The position numbers and the translations under genes are program-made. DNA of 64,000 nt from Forficula auricularia. Its lineage: Eukaryota > Arthropoda > Insecta > Dermaptera > Forficulidae. Below the pieces are notes generated by a model, which did not search any database, was not told the DNA's origin, and saw only the letters and a program-made list of their open reading frames with translations. Below are positions 1 to 12,179 of this stretch, piece after piece; position 1 is the first letter of the stretch, and each line of letters opens with the position of its first letter. The stretch spans positions 3,900,176 to 3,964,175 of the forward strand of contig JALMQS010000841.1 of the NCBI GenBank assembly GCA_024734495.1, written 5' to 3'.

Positions 1-129
1 TAGAAAATAATAACATTATTTACGTACATATATAATTTTATTTGTTAGAGATTATAGTTTCGAATACTTGAGTTTATCGATATAAGTTTCAGCTAAAACA
101 CCTAGATTGAACATTTTTATTGTGAAAAT

Positions 130-759
130 CTCAACCGAATTCACGACGCTTCTACACCTTTTTCTGGAGTTATTTTCAAGTTCTGTGGAAGAAAAACTAT
201 TTCAGAAATAGAGGTGTCTAAACGTCGGCCATTCGGATGAGATTTTCTCTGTGCAATCTAGATTGTACAGCCGAAACTTTGCGTTCATTAGACAACTCAA
301 CCTCCGAAAAATCAAATTTGCAATTCATATTTTTTAAATATTTTATTTAAAAAACTTTTCTTCATTGTTTTGTAATTAAAATTAATATAAATCTTCTAAA
401 AAACAATCCCCAAAAGTTTGGCTTTTATTTTGAGGATTGTTTCTCTCAACCGAATTCACGACGCTTCGACACCTTTTTCTGGAGTTATTTTCAAGTTCTG
501 TGGAAGAAAAACTATTTCAGAAATAGAGGTGTCTAAACGTCGGCCATTCTGATGAGATTTTCTCTGTGCAATCTAGATTCTACAGCCGAAACTTTGCGTT
601 CATTAGACAACTCAACCTCCGAAAAATCAAATTTGCAATTCATATTTTATAAATATTTTATTTAAAAAACTTTTCTTCATTGTTTTGTAATTAAAATTAA
701 TATAAATCTTCTAAAAAACAATCCCCAAAAGTTTGGCTTTTATTTTGAGGATTGTTTTT
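130..759. repeat. Two tandem 315-bp units
   Basis: Units 130-444 and 445-759 differ at only a few positions (for example CTTCTACACC versus CTTCGACACC). Each unit ends in a hairpin formed by AACAATCC and GGATTGTT around 20 bases of spacer. No protein-coding potential. The near identity suggests a recent duplication. Confidence 0.9.
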
Positions 760-1268
760 TTAAAAGACCTGTATTTATTTTTATTTTATTTATTTTATTT
801 GGGCATGAATACCAGATTGTTTGAAAAATTGTTTGTAAGTAGGTTCATTCAAATTTTCAGCGAATACTATCTTACTACATTAATTTACTCTTAAAAATTA
901 AAAATCTATTTAATTTTATTTATTTTCTTAGAAATACGGACTGGTAGGCGAATTAAGTAGGTTATAATGAAACGCAATCCATAAATTATAATTATAGAAA
1001 CTTTTTCTCTCCTTCTTTGGTGTATTGTATAGTTATTGATAGGTGAGTATTAGTTGTGTACTCACAGTCAACTTCAGGAGTGTAGTATTTAATTTTATTT
1101 ATTTTCTTAGAAAGACTGGTAAGCGAAATAAGTAGGTTATAATGAAGAAGGAGAGAAAAAAGTCTCCGAAACGTCGGAAATAAAAAATCTATACATTTAT
1201 AATCGGCTATTATTAAAGATCGGCTGACTAGGAAGTGAAGATGAAGATGTAAATTTCGACTTTTTCTA
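760..1268. repeat. AT-rich stretch with a partial direct duplication
   Basis: The phrase GACTGGTAGGCGA...AAGTAGGTTATAATGA near 940-972 recurs near 1112-1145, in the second case followed by GAAGGAGAGAAAAAAG and TCTCCGAAACGTCGG, typical of the hairpin-bearing repeats seen elsewhere in the window. No gene. Confidence 0.5.
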
Positions 1269-1276
1269 CTGACGAT

Positions 1277-1681
1277 CAGCGCCGTAACTAGGCAGGTGCA
1301 ACAGGTGCACCCGCACAGGGCCCAGAGATCTAGGGGGCCCTAAAACGAAATTGTTAATTGAATTTTCTTTACAAATTTGTTTTACAAAAAAGTTAAAATT
1401 AATTAAAAACTATTTAAGGTGGACAAGATAGATTATACAATCTTGACATAATATCTATAGAGTATAACATCGCAAAGGATATTAATTATGATGATATAAT
1501 TAATTACTTTGCTCAAATGAAAGCTAGAAGAGTACAATTTAATGAAAATTAAATATTCTTATAATATAAATAATGTAATATATTTTTGTGTACAATAAAT
1601 TTTTTATATGATATCTATTTGAACTATAATTACTTTTTCCCAAAAAATATAGGTTCCCTAAAAAAGCTAGTTACGGCACTG
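1277..1681 (+). mobile_element. 405-bp hAT deletion derivative
   Basis: Begins CAGCGCCGTAACTAGG and ends TAGTTACGGCACTG, giving terminal inverted repeats of about 14 bp with one mismatch. It is flanked by a perfect 8-bp target duplication CTGACGAT (1269-1276 and 1682-1689), the hAT signature. It is an internally deleted relative of the copy at 42595-44243: the tail of the transposase frame survives but most of the coding part is missing. It keeps the uninterrupted sequence around 1570 where the larger copy carries a Helitron. Confidence 0.93.
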
Positions 1682-1689
1682 CTGACGAT

Positions 1690-2527
1690 GATCTCCCATT
1701 AGTCTATACAAGCTATTTTTATTTATTTATTTATTTTTTGAGTAGCCACGACGACTTTTTAATGTTGATTGAGATCAAAAAATAAATTAATAAATAAATG
1801 AGAAGCAAGATTAGTAGATTAGATATTGACTCAGATATAATTTTAATATTAATTAATTAATCGTTGATAAGGAAATAAGAAATATGCATGATCAGCTTTT
1901 TTCAAACATAGAAAATTAATTCTTTTGTTTTAAGTTTTATTATTATAGATAGGATAAGTCAATAGTATTATAGTCGGAGTTGAAACGGCTGGTCAAAGTC
2001 CCTCAGTTGCCTTCATTCAAAAGAGGATAATATGAAGATAATTGAACCTTGGAAGATAATGAATAATATAAATTATACGTGAAACTTACAAGACTAGTTC
2101 CTAGTCATTGCATGATTGGACTTAGGCATCTGATATAATTTAATTCGGAAATTTAGAAGTTAAACAGGTGAGTTAAAATACGAAGACAAATTTAAATTGG
2201 AATAAATTTTAAAAATAAAATTTTATTTAAAAAAAATTCGTAAATTAATTCCTGTGAATCCATTGTAATAGACTGATGAAGAGGGCAAAGCCCTCGAAAC
2301 TATAGTCTCGTTATAAATAAATAAAATTTATAATTCCAGCAGAAGACACACTCTTTTATTGTCTCCTTCAATATATAAAAATTCTGCTACTCTCGGCAAA
2401 AAATTTCAATTTAAAAAAACAACATGCTAATTTTAATACATAAAAAAAAATTTAATTTAATACATAAAAAAAAGTTTTTTTAAATTTTTTGGGTTAAACC
2501 AGTTAACGAGAAATGCAATTATAATAA
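1690..2527. other. AT-rich intergenic sequence with a foldback-family fragment
   Basis: No gene seen. At 2268-2390 lies one arm of the foldback family marked by GACTGATGAAGAGGGCAAAG, CCCTCGAAACTATAGTCT and TTTATTGTCTCC, found also at 39090, 46740 and 57085. Confidence 0.5.
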
Positions 2528-2564
2528 TCTTATTATATTAAACGAGCAATTCTTGTGTATATAT

Positions 2565-3095
2565 ATATATATATAAATAAAAATGTACTGTTACGCTTAA
2601 GTGATACTTGGAAGGATCTCCGAAAGTTCAACACACAACATTCCATTCAAATACACGAGTGTTTTTATATATAGTGTTTTTATAGATATCACATCTGTGG
2701 CATGTAAAAAAAATATTTTTTCGAGGAAACAACGCCAGCGCCTCTCTGGGTGGTAAAAGCAAACGAACAAGATGGCCGATAATAGCTTTTTGGAAATCTT
2801 TCAACTGTCAATATTATTTTTGGTTAAAGGAACAATTTTGAAAAGTAATATATAATTCATTAATTAATTAGGTATAAACCTGGCCCAAAATTGAGATATA
2901 CCAATTGGAGCACCAAACGGACATATCTTGTGAATATAGTTTCGATATGTCCAGTGGTTTAGGCGTGAAGCATAAGAGTTAGTCACAGCAGCGCGTGGTG
3001 TGGTCAGCTATTATCTAGGTATATTTTAACCATAAATCGAGACGCTCCCCGCCAGGGGCTATGTGACGCCGGGCCGAAGGTCCGGGCGTCAGCTA

Positions 3096-3096
<1 letters not shown>
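2565..3096 (+). mobile_element. Non-autonomous Helitron inserted in a TA tract
   Basis: The 3' end is textbook: a GC-rich hairpin (GACGCCGGGCC, loop, GGTCCGGGCGTC) followed by AGCTAG and then a T from the target. The 5' boundary is buried in TA repeats and only approximate. It is non-coding. A minus-strand sister occupies 13676-14213. Confidence 0.75.

Positions 3097-3146
<50 letters not shown>
3097..3146. repeat. (TA)n microsatellite
   Basis: About 24 TA dinucleotides between the Helitron end and the resumed host repeat. It creates a spurious Tyr/Ile reading frame on the minus strand. Confidence 0.95.
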
Positions 3147-3148
<2 letters not shown>

Positions 3149-3560
3149 CGGTTTCCGAAAACGGCTCTAAAGATTGGTGAACTTATCAAGTCTCATGAGT
3201 TATTAATTAGTCTTGTATAAATTTTAATCCGATTGAAATAAAGTAAGGGGGTGTAAATTAGTCATTTCGCAAAATAAATAATTTAATCGTTCGTATCTCG
3301 TCTTCGGAAAGTCGCAGAGCCATGAAATTTGAAAGTTAAGCTATCTAGAGGCTACAACAAGTACCACAAGATTTTGGCTAAAATAGAAGTACCGGAAGTT
3401 GATGTTTACGTACGTAAGAATGTACCCCCCTGCGTTTCGCAATCATAAATCTCAGAGCTATGAAATTCGAAACTTAAGCTCGATATAGGCTAGAAGGGGT
3501 AAGCAAAGCAAGCTTTTGCTTGAAATCGGGACACCGTAAGTGGACATTTACATGAAAGAT

Positions 3561-4255
3561 CTTTCGTTTTTTTTTTCTCAAAAATGGCACTAGCATTTTT
3601 TTTTTTAAATTGGTGTACTTATCAAGTGTCATGAGTTATTAAGCTATTTAAGCTAAATTATTTCTTAATTATTATTAGGTATATACTATTACTATATAAT
3701 AAAAGACCAACATCCCCCCCCCCCCCCCAAAAAAAAAAAAACAAAAAAAAAAAACTTTAAAAATAAGATTAAATTTCGTTATAATTTTTAACCCATTTCG
3801 AAAGTAAAACGGGACCTTAAGTGTCACTACAATATCTATCTGTTTGTCTGTACGCCCGTCTGTCAGATTGTAGCTCGGAAACTACATAGATAAGATACAA
3901 ACTTGAAATTTACAATTATATATTTATTCATTTATCCCTAAAATCATCATTCAAAAATCTTATTAAAATTTTAATAGAATTATTTTTTTAGTGCGGACAA
4001 AAATAAAAAAAATAAATGTTTTTTTATGATGGGATGTTAGTAGCTCTTTCTATAAAGATCTCTTTAAGGAGAATTAGGATTATTTTTTTATATTAATTAT
4101 ATGCAGCAGTATAAAAAAATTATTTAAAAGAAAAAAAATTCCAGAAGTTAATTGCACTTACTCCTAAATAAAACTTGATCCTGAATATAATTAAATTTTT
4201 TTCATTTAAATTTGGCCACTCCATCCTGCCTACTTCTGCAAGTAATTTCTGGAAT
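3561..4255. other. AT-rich intergenic stretch with homopolymers
   Basis: A poly(C) run at 3713-3728 is followed directly by poly(A) blocks to about 3755. Otherwise AT-rich sequence without recognisable genes. Confidence 0.5.
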
Positions 4256-4269
4256 TTTTCTTCTTTTAA

Positions 4270-4774
4270 AATCAATGCGAAATTCCAGATGAGAACAGTA
4301 TATTTAGGTTGAGAGAATTAGCTAAAAATTTCAAATGCACCAGCTACAGAATTTTTTAAGATATGGAAAAATTGAGTGATTTTAGTGAGACGTTGCCAAG
4401 TCTCACCTGCCATGCCATCAGAGAAAAAAAAAGGAAAACCATCAAAACACCTAACTTTTAAAATTTTTCATACAAAACGAATACCGTTTGATACAATTAT
4501 TTTAACAGAAAAATATTTGCTATATCTTCAGTTAATGATACTCATTTTTTAAAAATAATTTCAAAGATTGTTATTTAAGGAAACAGTAGCTTTAACATCA
4601 ATCGGTATGGTGTTCGCGTGTTAAATATGCAAATTTCAATGGTCAATATTTACAAATTTAGTGCTGCAAAGAATATTGAAAAATATTTCTACTTATAAAG
4701 GACACTTATAAATATGTGTATTCAAAGTTTTAAAATGATTGCAAGAATATCGATTTATTAGGGTACCTCCTTAA
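4270..4774 (+). mobile_element. Decayed relative of the AGGACGTTCCC element
   Basis: From GCGAAATTCCAGATGAGAAC onward this matches 40022-40518 base by base with scattered changes, including an ancient frame with LRELAKNFK, now broken by stops. The right end reads TATTAGGGTACCTCCTTAA, ending at a TTAA at 4771-4774. The left end is lost. Confidence 0.7.
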
Positions 4775-5530
4775 GAACGAATTTGATATCTCAACTATTC
4801 TGCATATTATAAAGGTATGATCTAGTATTTAACCGGATTATTTAAAAATAATTAAATTATGACAAGTTAATTAAATCAAAATCAATACTGGCCAAGTTAG
4901 TAAAATTACCTAATTTTCATTATGTTTGTGTTTATTAGTCGGACGATTCTAACTCAATCTGGCTGACATAGCTGTTTCCACTTTTTCTTCCAATTTTGCA
5001 TTTAAGAACTGATCTAAAAATAGGCATCAAACTTTGTATTACTAATGAAAAATTATTTTGATTTTATAATTCCGTGCTAATAAAAGTCAGGATGTTTGCA
5101 TTAAACAAGAATAGATTGGCGAGTTCTAAAAGAGTTTACCGGGATTCGCGAACTTTTCCAAATAATTGCAACATCAACACAAGCCCCTCAGATTGCAATA
5201 TAGTCATTTGCTCCTTAAAAATACCAAAAGGTTGTATTTATAAATACCATTTGCTAAATGAATTTTAAATATACCTATATACCATAAAATATTAATTCTT
5301 TTATTCCATTTCTTATTCTATTAAACTATTTTCAGAATGGTATTTTTGGAATTTAAAATTTAATTAAATACCTAGGTATTGGTAAAGACTTGGTTTTGCA
5401 ACGTTTTGCTTCACTTTTGATTTCTCCAGGTTCAAAACTTATACAACTCTATACAAGTAAGATAAAGGTTTTGGATAATTAAAATTTTAGCTTAATAATT
5501 GCAACGTTTCTATTATTTCTTCATGAAGAA
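4775..5530. other. AT-rich sequence, nothing recognised
   Basis: Both strands scanned; only short frames without family features. Confidence 0.5.
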
Positions 5531-5991
5531 AAACAAAGAGGTTCTCCTCTGCTTGATGCAAATAAACATACACACATATATATATCGAAATTATATATCT
5601 GTAAATATATTATTTGTTTGTTTGAGACTATAGTTTCGAAGACTTGCCCTTCATCATCAGTCTTTTTTAATTAAAAATATTATTTTTCATGAGGTCAGTA
5701 TCGTATGGATATTTATTTTTTTTTTAATCTTAACTTAGCTGAGAGCCAATTAAAATTAAAATCAATAACTGGCTCTCAGTTAAGTAAAGATCAAAAAAAA
5801 TGTCAATATCCATACGATACTGACCCCATGAAAAATAATATTTATAATTAAAAGAGACTGATGATGAAGGCCAAGTCTTCGAAACTATAGTCTCAAACAA
5901 ATAAATAATATATATACAGATATATATATATAATTTCGATATATATGTGTGTATGTTTGTTTTCATCAGGCAGAGGACGACCTCTTTGTTT
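5531..5991. repeat. Foldback element with about 215-bp arms
   Basis: Left arm about 5531-5745 is the inverse complement of about 5778-5991. Outer ends read AAACAAAGAGGTTCTCCTCTG and its complement, with GAGACTATAGTTTCGAAGAC in each arm. The short centre lies between two copies of a CTGAGAGCCA hairpin. Non-coding. Confidence 0.9.
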
Positions 5992-8915
5992 CTCTTTATA
6001 AATCAACAACTCTGCTACTCTCGGCAAAATAAAAACTTTTCAATTATTTCTATTATTTTCTGACAATGAACTGTTTATGTTATATGAAAGTGAAGCGAAA
6101 ATATGCAAAATAAACACTATAGGTATGCATTTTAGAAAATTTGTCCAAAATTAACATTCTTAATAATATAAATATTAGTATTTATATTGTATGCCTATTA
6201 AAGTAAAAAATTGCTATTTCAGTTCAAATTATCCGTTAACAGCGCCTAATAATTTTTTGGTGTAAAATAAATTATCCGTTATTTAATTACTTATTGGTAT
6301 ACCCGGGGACAGACGAAGTATTAAATTCACGTAACTCAAGAACGTCATAGAACGTTCGTTCATGTGCCTAGCTTTTGAACTTTTGGTTTGAAAATTCCAT
6401 TTTTTGAAAGATTTTATTAAAATTTTAAGGGATTAAGAGATATAGGAAGAAGTGAATCTATCTATATATAACTATATATATAACATGGAAAAGTATGTAT
6501 GTTTGTATGATCCAAACGATCTGATTGGCCAGTGCATAGCCAATGGCAAAGCGTTAAATTATTAGAACGATTCTGATCGGTCAGATAGCGATCGTGCTTA
6601 GCCAATGCGTTAAATAAATATTAAAAAAACTTTTGGCCGTCTTGAGACGCTGCCCGCCAGGGCAACCCCCCCCCCCTTGAGGGACTTGGGTGTGGACGAG
6701 ATTGGTATGTTTGGGAATCTTCAGGTTAATGTGTTCGGGTTATTTTAATGAATGGTCCGTGACTGCAAACTTTTTTCAGGTTTTTTGCTCTTTCCGTTCG
6801 AGTTAAATGGAATAAAAATTTTTAGCTTCTCTTAAATATTTTGCATGTCAGGCTGTGTTTTTGTTTCGAGGGTTGAACTAACAAGCCCAGCAAACGTGTT
6901 AGTACTCGGGTCCAACTCCTGAGGGGATGAAGCCCACTGATATTCAATGTAAAAATATTTCTACTAAAATCTTGGATTTTTGACCTTAAAATTTAAATTC
7001 TTTCTTGATATATTTGAATATGCAATTTCGAAAATTCTGAAAATTGAAAATGTTCAGGAATGAAAAAAAAAAATTATTATTTTCTAAAATAGTGTAAAAT
7101 TTATAAATTTTTGTGTTACATTTTGGGGGCAGTAAAATTAATATCGGAGTTGTGCCTTTTTCGAGCATAGTAAGTGCAGGAAAACTTTTAGATTACATTT
7201 ATATGAAAAAGAGTATTTGTCAAAATATGCGAGATGTGTCCTTTTCGAAATTGCATATTCATTTGGTTTATAACGTGAGTTGTATTTTTGAAAAAAATCC
7301 ATTTTTTTTCAAAAAAAGATACTCAAATCGGGTTAATTAATTTATATTCAATTTATTATTAATTACACGGTTGGTTCTTATGGTCTATCTCTTTGGAAAA
7401 TAATTCCTTTCAATTCACTTTGTAATATTATTATAATTTACAAGAAATACGACTTTTTGGCCCTTTTGAATACATCCTCTTTCGTGTCCGGTCTTCAATT
7501 TATTTTCTCATAAGTCGAAAGAACTTTGCAAATCATTTTTTTTTTATTCAGACGAATTACTTAATTACATTTTTTCATCTCTAAATAGAAAGCTTTATAG
7601 ACATATAAAAATTATAAAAAAAAGCAATTTTTCAACCCCAATGCATATATAATCACAATCTTAATGCTAATTTAATTTAATATAAAATTGAAAAAATAGT
7701 TTACATATGTTTACTTCTTTATTACTTGTCCTTTTAGATTATTATTAAACAAGTATTTAGATTTGTTTACAGAAAACAATTTTCGAAAATTTCTTTTTTT
7801 TTTAATGCTGATATTTCTCTTTTCTAATGGTTATATTTCAAAAAGAAAGAATAAGTTATTTCTGATTTTTTAATTTACGAATTACAATATTTGTTTATAC
7901 TATTTTGTATTTGATTAATACTACTATTCAGCCTTCTGCTAGAAAATTTAATCATCACTTTTATGATGACTTCTTCATTTTTCTTATCGATTTACCCTGG
8001 CAATAAATAAACGTGATATTCTTTATCAAAACTTCCTTCTTTCTGTGTAATTCGTTCGCCCTAATAATAAAGGATTCATTTCACTATTGTCTATTACAAA
8101 CATCCGTTTATCCTGCATAAATACATAAAATATTACTTTCCACTTTAAGGTTACTTGTCACTATTAAATTTTTTATTTATTTGTATTGATTCATTAAACA
8201 GATTCCGTTACCACTGGTTTGACTATCTAAATAGCCTTTTATTTTTGGGAGATTGTCAATATTAAGGTTGCTCGGACAGTAGATACCCCGCAAGTCAAAA
8301 TAAAATCTAAATTTTTTTTCGACTAAAATTAAAAATTTTAACACATAAATTAATTATTTTAATTTAGATGTTAGCTAACATCATTTTTAATCGAAAATAT
8401 GAAATAATTTAATTAATAAATAAATGTCTTTTGACTCGAGTCACGTGATTTATTTATTTTTAAGTGAATCGGACTGATATTTTCGATCATTTAGATTTGA
8501 ATATTTACAAAACCATGGGTCAGAAAGTTTTATTTTTTTTAACGTTACCTACGATAATTTATCTATATAAATAAAAGTTTTTTTTTCTAATCATACGATT
8601 TAGCTAGATTAATCGAAATATATGCTTTCAGCCAACATTCCCTATTCACTACGTCTTAAAAGTCTGATTTTTAATAATTAATTATACGAAAACCCTTGGG
8701 CAGATCTTTTTCAAAAAAATATTTTATACGTATTTTTTATCGATTAATAACATATTAAAAATTCAGATTTTTAATCCAACATTGCCTTATGTCCGAGCAA
8801 CCTTAACATCACATTTTTCATTTCAAAGATATTACATTCTTAGATGATGAATTTGCCCATTATCATCTCTGGTGTAGTGCTTACAATGCACAACATTGGC
8901 TGGTATGGGCTACAG
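5992..8915. other. Long AT-rich gene-free stretch with one Helitron-like fragment
   Basis: At 6465-6720 a fragment starts TCTATATATAACTATATATA, continues ACATGGAAAAGTATGTATG and contains GAGACGCTGCCCGCCAGGG, resembling Helitron internal sequence; boundaries are uncertain. A poly(C) run is at 6667-6678. The rest shows only short, low-complexity frames. Confidence 0.45.
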
Positions 8916-9141
8916 CGAAGGGTAATCCGCGATTGGAAGTAGGTGTACACCTCTTTGAAAGTATTTTGAAAGTACTTGGAAATATTTGGATGGACTTGGA
9001 AATATTTGAAAGTTCTTGGAAATATTTGGAAGTACTTAGAAATATTTGAAAGTTCTTGGAAATATTTGGAAGTACTTGGGAATATTTGGTAATACAAGTG
9101 GAAGTACGTGTACAGCGTATTAGGTCGCGGTTCACCCCTCA
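8916..9141 (-). mobile_element. Short TIR element filled with a 20-bp minisatellite
   Basis: Terminal inverted repeats related to CGAGGGGTGAACCGCGA lie at both ends (left copy decayed). The inside is an array of diverged 20-bp units like GAAATATTTGGAAGTACTTG. The flanking 8-mers GGCTACAG and GGCTTCAG differ at one base, an aged target duplication. The same family is at 16936-17181, 38827-38987 and, decayed, near 22700-22810. Confidence 0.85.
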
Positions 9142-9149
9142 GGCTTCAG

Positions 9150-9723
9150 TAAATTGTTGCTTTCATGCTTGTTCATAATCTCACTTTAGGACTATGATAA
9201 AATGAAAGAGACTGAGGTATACTTATTATAAAAATTATGATATTTTTTAGACTTAAAAATGTATGTAGTGTGAATAAGTATTTACTATATTTATTTTATT
9301 TCCTTGATATTTTTTAGAAACATATTTTACATTCTTTTAAAAAGTGGTTGAATTTTTTGGAATATTTTTCGTAAAGAATTTTTTGTCTTTTTAATCCATT
9401 ATCAAATACTCTTATTTGTTCGTGGCTTTACTCGCATGGCAACATTTGTTACAATTGTTTTATATGTAGAATTGTGACATCACGATGAGTAGGGAATGTC
9501 AATCCAACTTTAACAACGAACTTTAACACACGGCCCGTTGTTTAATTTATTTTTAATGATAACCACAGAACAATTAAATTAAATAATTCAATTCCTTTGA
9601 ATCGTTCAGAGTATGATCGATATTGGATTAAACATGTTGAAATCATTTATTATTTTTTTCATATAATTATAAGCTTACCTAAAATATTTTCGACTACAGC
9701 ATCTATCATAATATGAGGACTAA
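9150..9723. other. AT-rich spacer
   Basis: No gene or recognisable repeat seen. Confidence 0.5.
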
Positions 9724-9724
9724 A

Positions 9725-9976
9725 TCGTCGCTGATCTTACAAAACCTCGTAAGTCCTAAATTCATTGTTTGACAGAAAACAAGAAAAACCATTTCAAACA
9801 ACAATACATACAAATACACTGCAATATGTATTATTAGTCCGTAGCGCGAAATGAAATTAGAATAGAATAATAAGGTTTCAATAGACAGATGTGCCGTGAA
9901 AAGTTGGTCGGTATAAACGTATAATACGTATTTGACCAAAAATCGGACTTACGAGGTTTTGTAAGATCAGCGACGA
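9725..9976. mobile_element. 252-bp MITE with perfect 32-bp terminal inverted repeats
   Basis: 9725-9756 (starting TCGTCGCTGATCTTACAAAA) is the exact inverse complement of 9945-9976. The interior is non-coding. A target duplication could not be assigned with confidence. Confidence 0.88.
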
Positions 9977-10981
9977 TATGTATCTTGGGAATGAACAAAT
10001 TCCTTTTAGGCCCAATGCTGATATCTATAACTCCTAGCTAAATCAAATAAACATCATAGATTATGTGCAACCATCTAAAATTAAGGCCATAAGAAGTTAC
10101 AATCTATCAGCTATTTCGACTCTAAAGATTAAGGCAAAGTTGAACTCTAGCTAAACTCGAGCTCGACAAGCTATCCTTGGTGACACAGGATTTTTCTGAA
10201 ACAACAAACAAAAAATCAAAATAACCTCTATAAAATAGGTATCTATATATTGAAATCGAAGATAATAAATATAAATTTTGTAATACAACAATGCCTGAAT
10301 AAAGTTAATGGATACAATCCAAGAAAAGTAAACATACTAGAGATTGTACTTAAGACATTCGATTAAAGTATACAATGTCAGAATTTATATTTACTATCTT
10401 AGATTGTAATTTCAATAAAAATTCTACTATATAAGAATTCATTAGACAATTCACATGGTCAAGTGATGTTTATTTCTTTCCGTTCTATTCTAGTACTTAC
10501 AAGAGGAGAAATGTATTATCTAATGTTAGGACCATTTTACTTATCTTTGCTACCCTTCTCTGCTTATGAATGCTGGATCGAAATTACAACCGGCTGCATC
10601 TGCTCTTGCAACCCGTTGGCCTTCTCTTTACCTGCCCTTATCCTCTCTTAAAACTTTTTGGAGGGTAAGGTGGGCTTAGAAGGAGGCTCTCTGGGATTCA
10701 CTGCTTACATCAGCGTTTGCTTCTGCATCCACATCCATCCATTCTGCTAATTTCATCTGTGGCCATAAAGCGTATTCTACAATCAAACGTTGCAATGTTG
10801 CAATGACTACTATCTGATTGTAGAACGTGCTTAAGTGTTCCATTATATAACAATCATCTATATTGAAATTATTGGTAAATATAATTGACTTCATTAGTTA
10901 AATCCAGAGTAAGAATGTTCTTTTTGTTATCTTCGACCGTGACAGACGATTTTTTCAGATAGAAGATCGAATTACAATTCA
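9977..10981. other. Intergenic, no recognisable gene
   Basis: 10530-10760 is slightly richer in GC and carries short frames on both strands, but none matches a family I know and no splice-flanked exon could be supported. Confidence 0.4.
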
Positions 10982-11638
10982 TTAAGGTAGTTGTTTCGCG
11001 ACAATACTAGCAAAAAGTTAATACTAGAGTATATAGCACAGACAATAAGGATTCATAATTCATAAGCCCAAAACTGTTTGCTGTTTATGTACTACTACTA
11101 GCCAATCCCGTGCTCGTTTGAGAAATCTGGCAACACTGTCCAAGCTTGTATATATTTTATCATAGAAATGTCTGATAAAGTACATTATAAAGGAAGATTT
11201 ATAATAGAAAAAGTTCTTAATAAGCGATTGGAAGCTGTTGCGACAATGGCTGAAGCAAAAAAACGTCAAACAAAGTACTAAAGTTAACCGACTTTTTAGG
11301 TTAAATAAATGCCTTGTTGCCACCTTGTTTTTAGTGTAAATTTTTCATTATTTATTCATTATTATCTCATAAAGTGTGTTGTAACTGTGAATTAAAATTT
11401 TCTTAAAAAATGTATTAGTTATTGTTTAATGTTGGTTTAGTTTTTTATAACAATGGTAAGAAGAGTTTCTTAATTATAAGAGTCTGAAAAACTCTATCTT
11501 TGGAATTTAATATCTCCGTAACTATATTGTTCATAAATTTCGTTTTGCCACCAATTGATGCAGTAGTATTTAAATAATAATCTGTCTAAGTTTCAAAAAA
11601 ATTCCAATAAAACCCATTTGGTGAAACAACTACATTAA
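10982..11638 (-). mobile_element. TTAA-flanked short element, family 1
   Basis: Begins TTAAGGTAGTTGTTTCGC and ends GTGAAACAACTACATTAA, so inverted repeats of about 14 bp lie just inside TTAA at both ends. TTAA target duplication is characteristic of piggyBac-type elements. Copies: 33165-34213, 59150-59836, 62825-63539 and a split copy 47613-47699 with 55210-55383. Non-coding. Confidence 0.88.
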
Positions 11639-12170
11639 TTTCGTTTAAATTATGTAAGTAATATTATTAGTTTTAATATGAGATGAGAATCAAAGAATAA
11701 TTTATTTAAATAATACATTTTTTGCTTTCATCAACTCAATCTGAACTTAATTGAGGCTAAGGTGTTTTTATTTTATTTTCAATATATATATTTATATATT
11801 AAAAATAGAGCAAAATAATTTGCCTTGATATTCAACCTGCTTTCAATCAATGTTTTAGTATTTTTTTCTATGGATTAAGTTCATTTGCTTGTGAACTTCA
11901 CGAGATATAATTGAGCAGGAGATGAATCTTGAAATCCTGTGAAAAACGTTTCCTTTTATTTTATTTAATTGATGTGCCACACCTTGTCCAAAGAAAGTTC
12001 CTCTACACAAGGTCATTCGACCTGTTCTTCTTCCTTATCCTGAAGATAGTGTCCTACTCTCTTCATTCATCCGTTGATTCATTCATTCGAAATTCGTGAA
12101 AGTTGTCCACTCTAATTTGGACTTTGTCCTTATTCGAACAATTAATAAATAAATCTCAAAGTTTCTGATA
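11639..12170. other. AT-rich spacer
   Basis: Nothing recognised. Confidence 0.5.
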
Positions 12171-12179
12171 CAAGAGACA

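Larger units (their letters stand above)
2528..3560 (+). mobile_element. Helitron family R, 5' part, split by another Helitron
   Basis: Starts TCTTATTATATTAAACGAGC and runs into a TA-rich tract. After an inserted Helitron ending at 3096 it resumes at about 3097-3146 with (TA)n, then GAATCGGTTTCCGAAAACGG. The other locus at 13639 and 14214 has the same two halves split at the same tract. The 3' end is not resolved; similarity to the second locus is clear to at least 3350. Confidence 0.65.

Noticed and set aside
3004..3189. Frame with a Tyr-Ile repeat
   Set aside because: It is the translation of a (TA)n microsatellite beside a Helitron end.
10676..10894. Minus-strand frame with an acidic, serine-rich tail as an exon
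   Set aside because: No recognisable family and no matching exon on either side.
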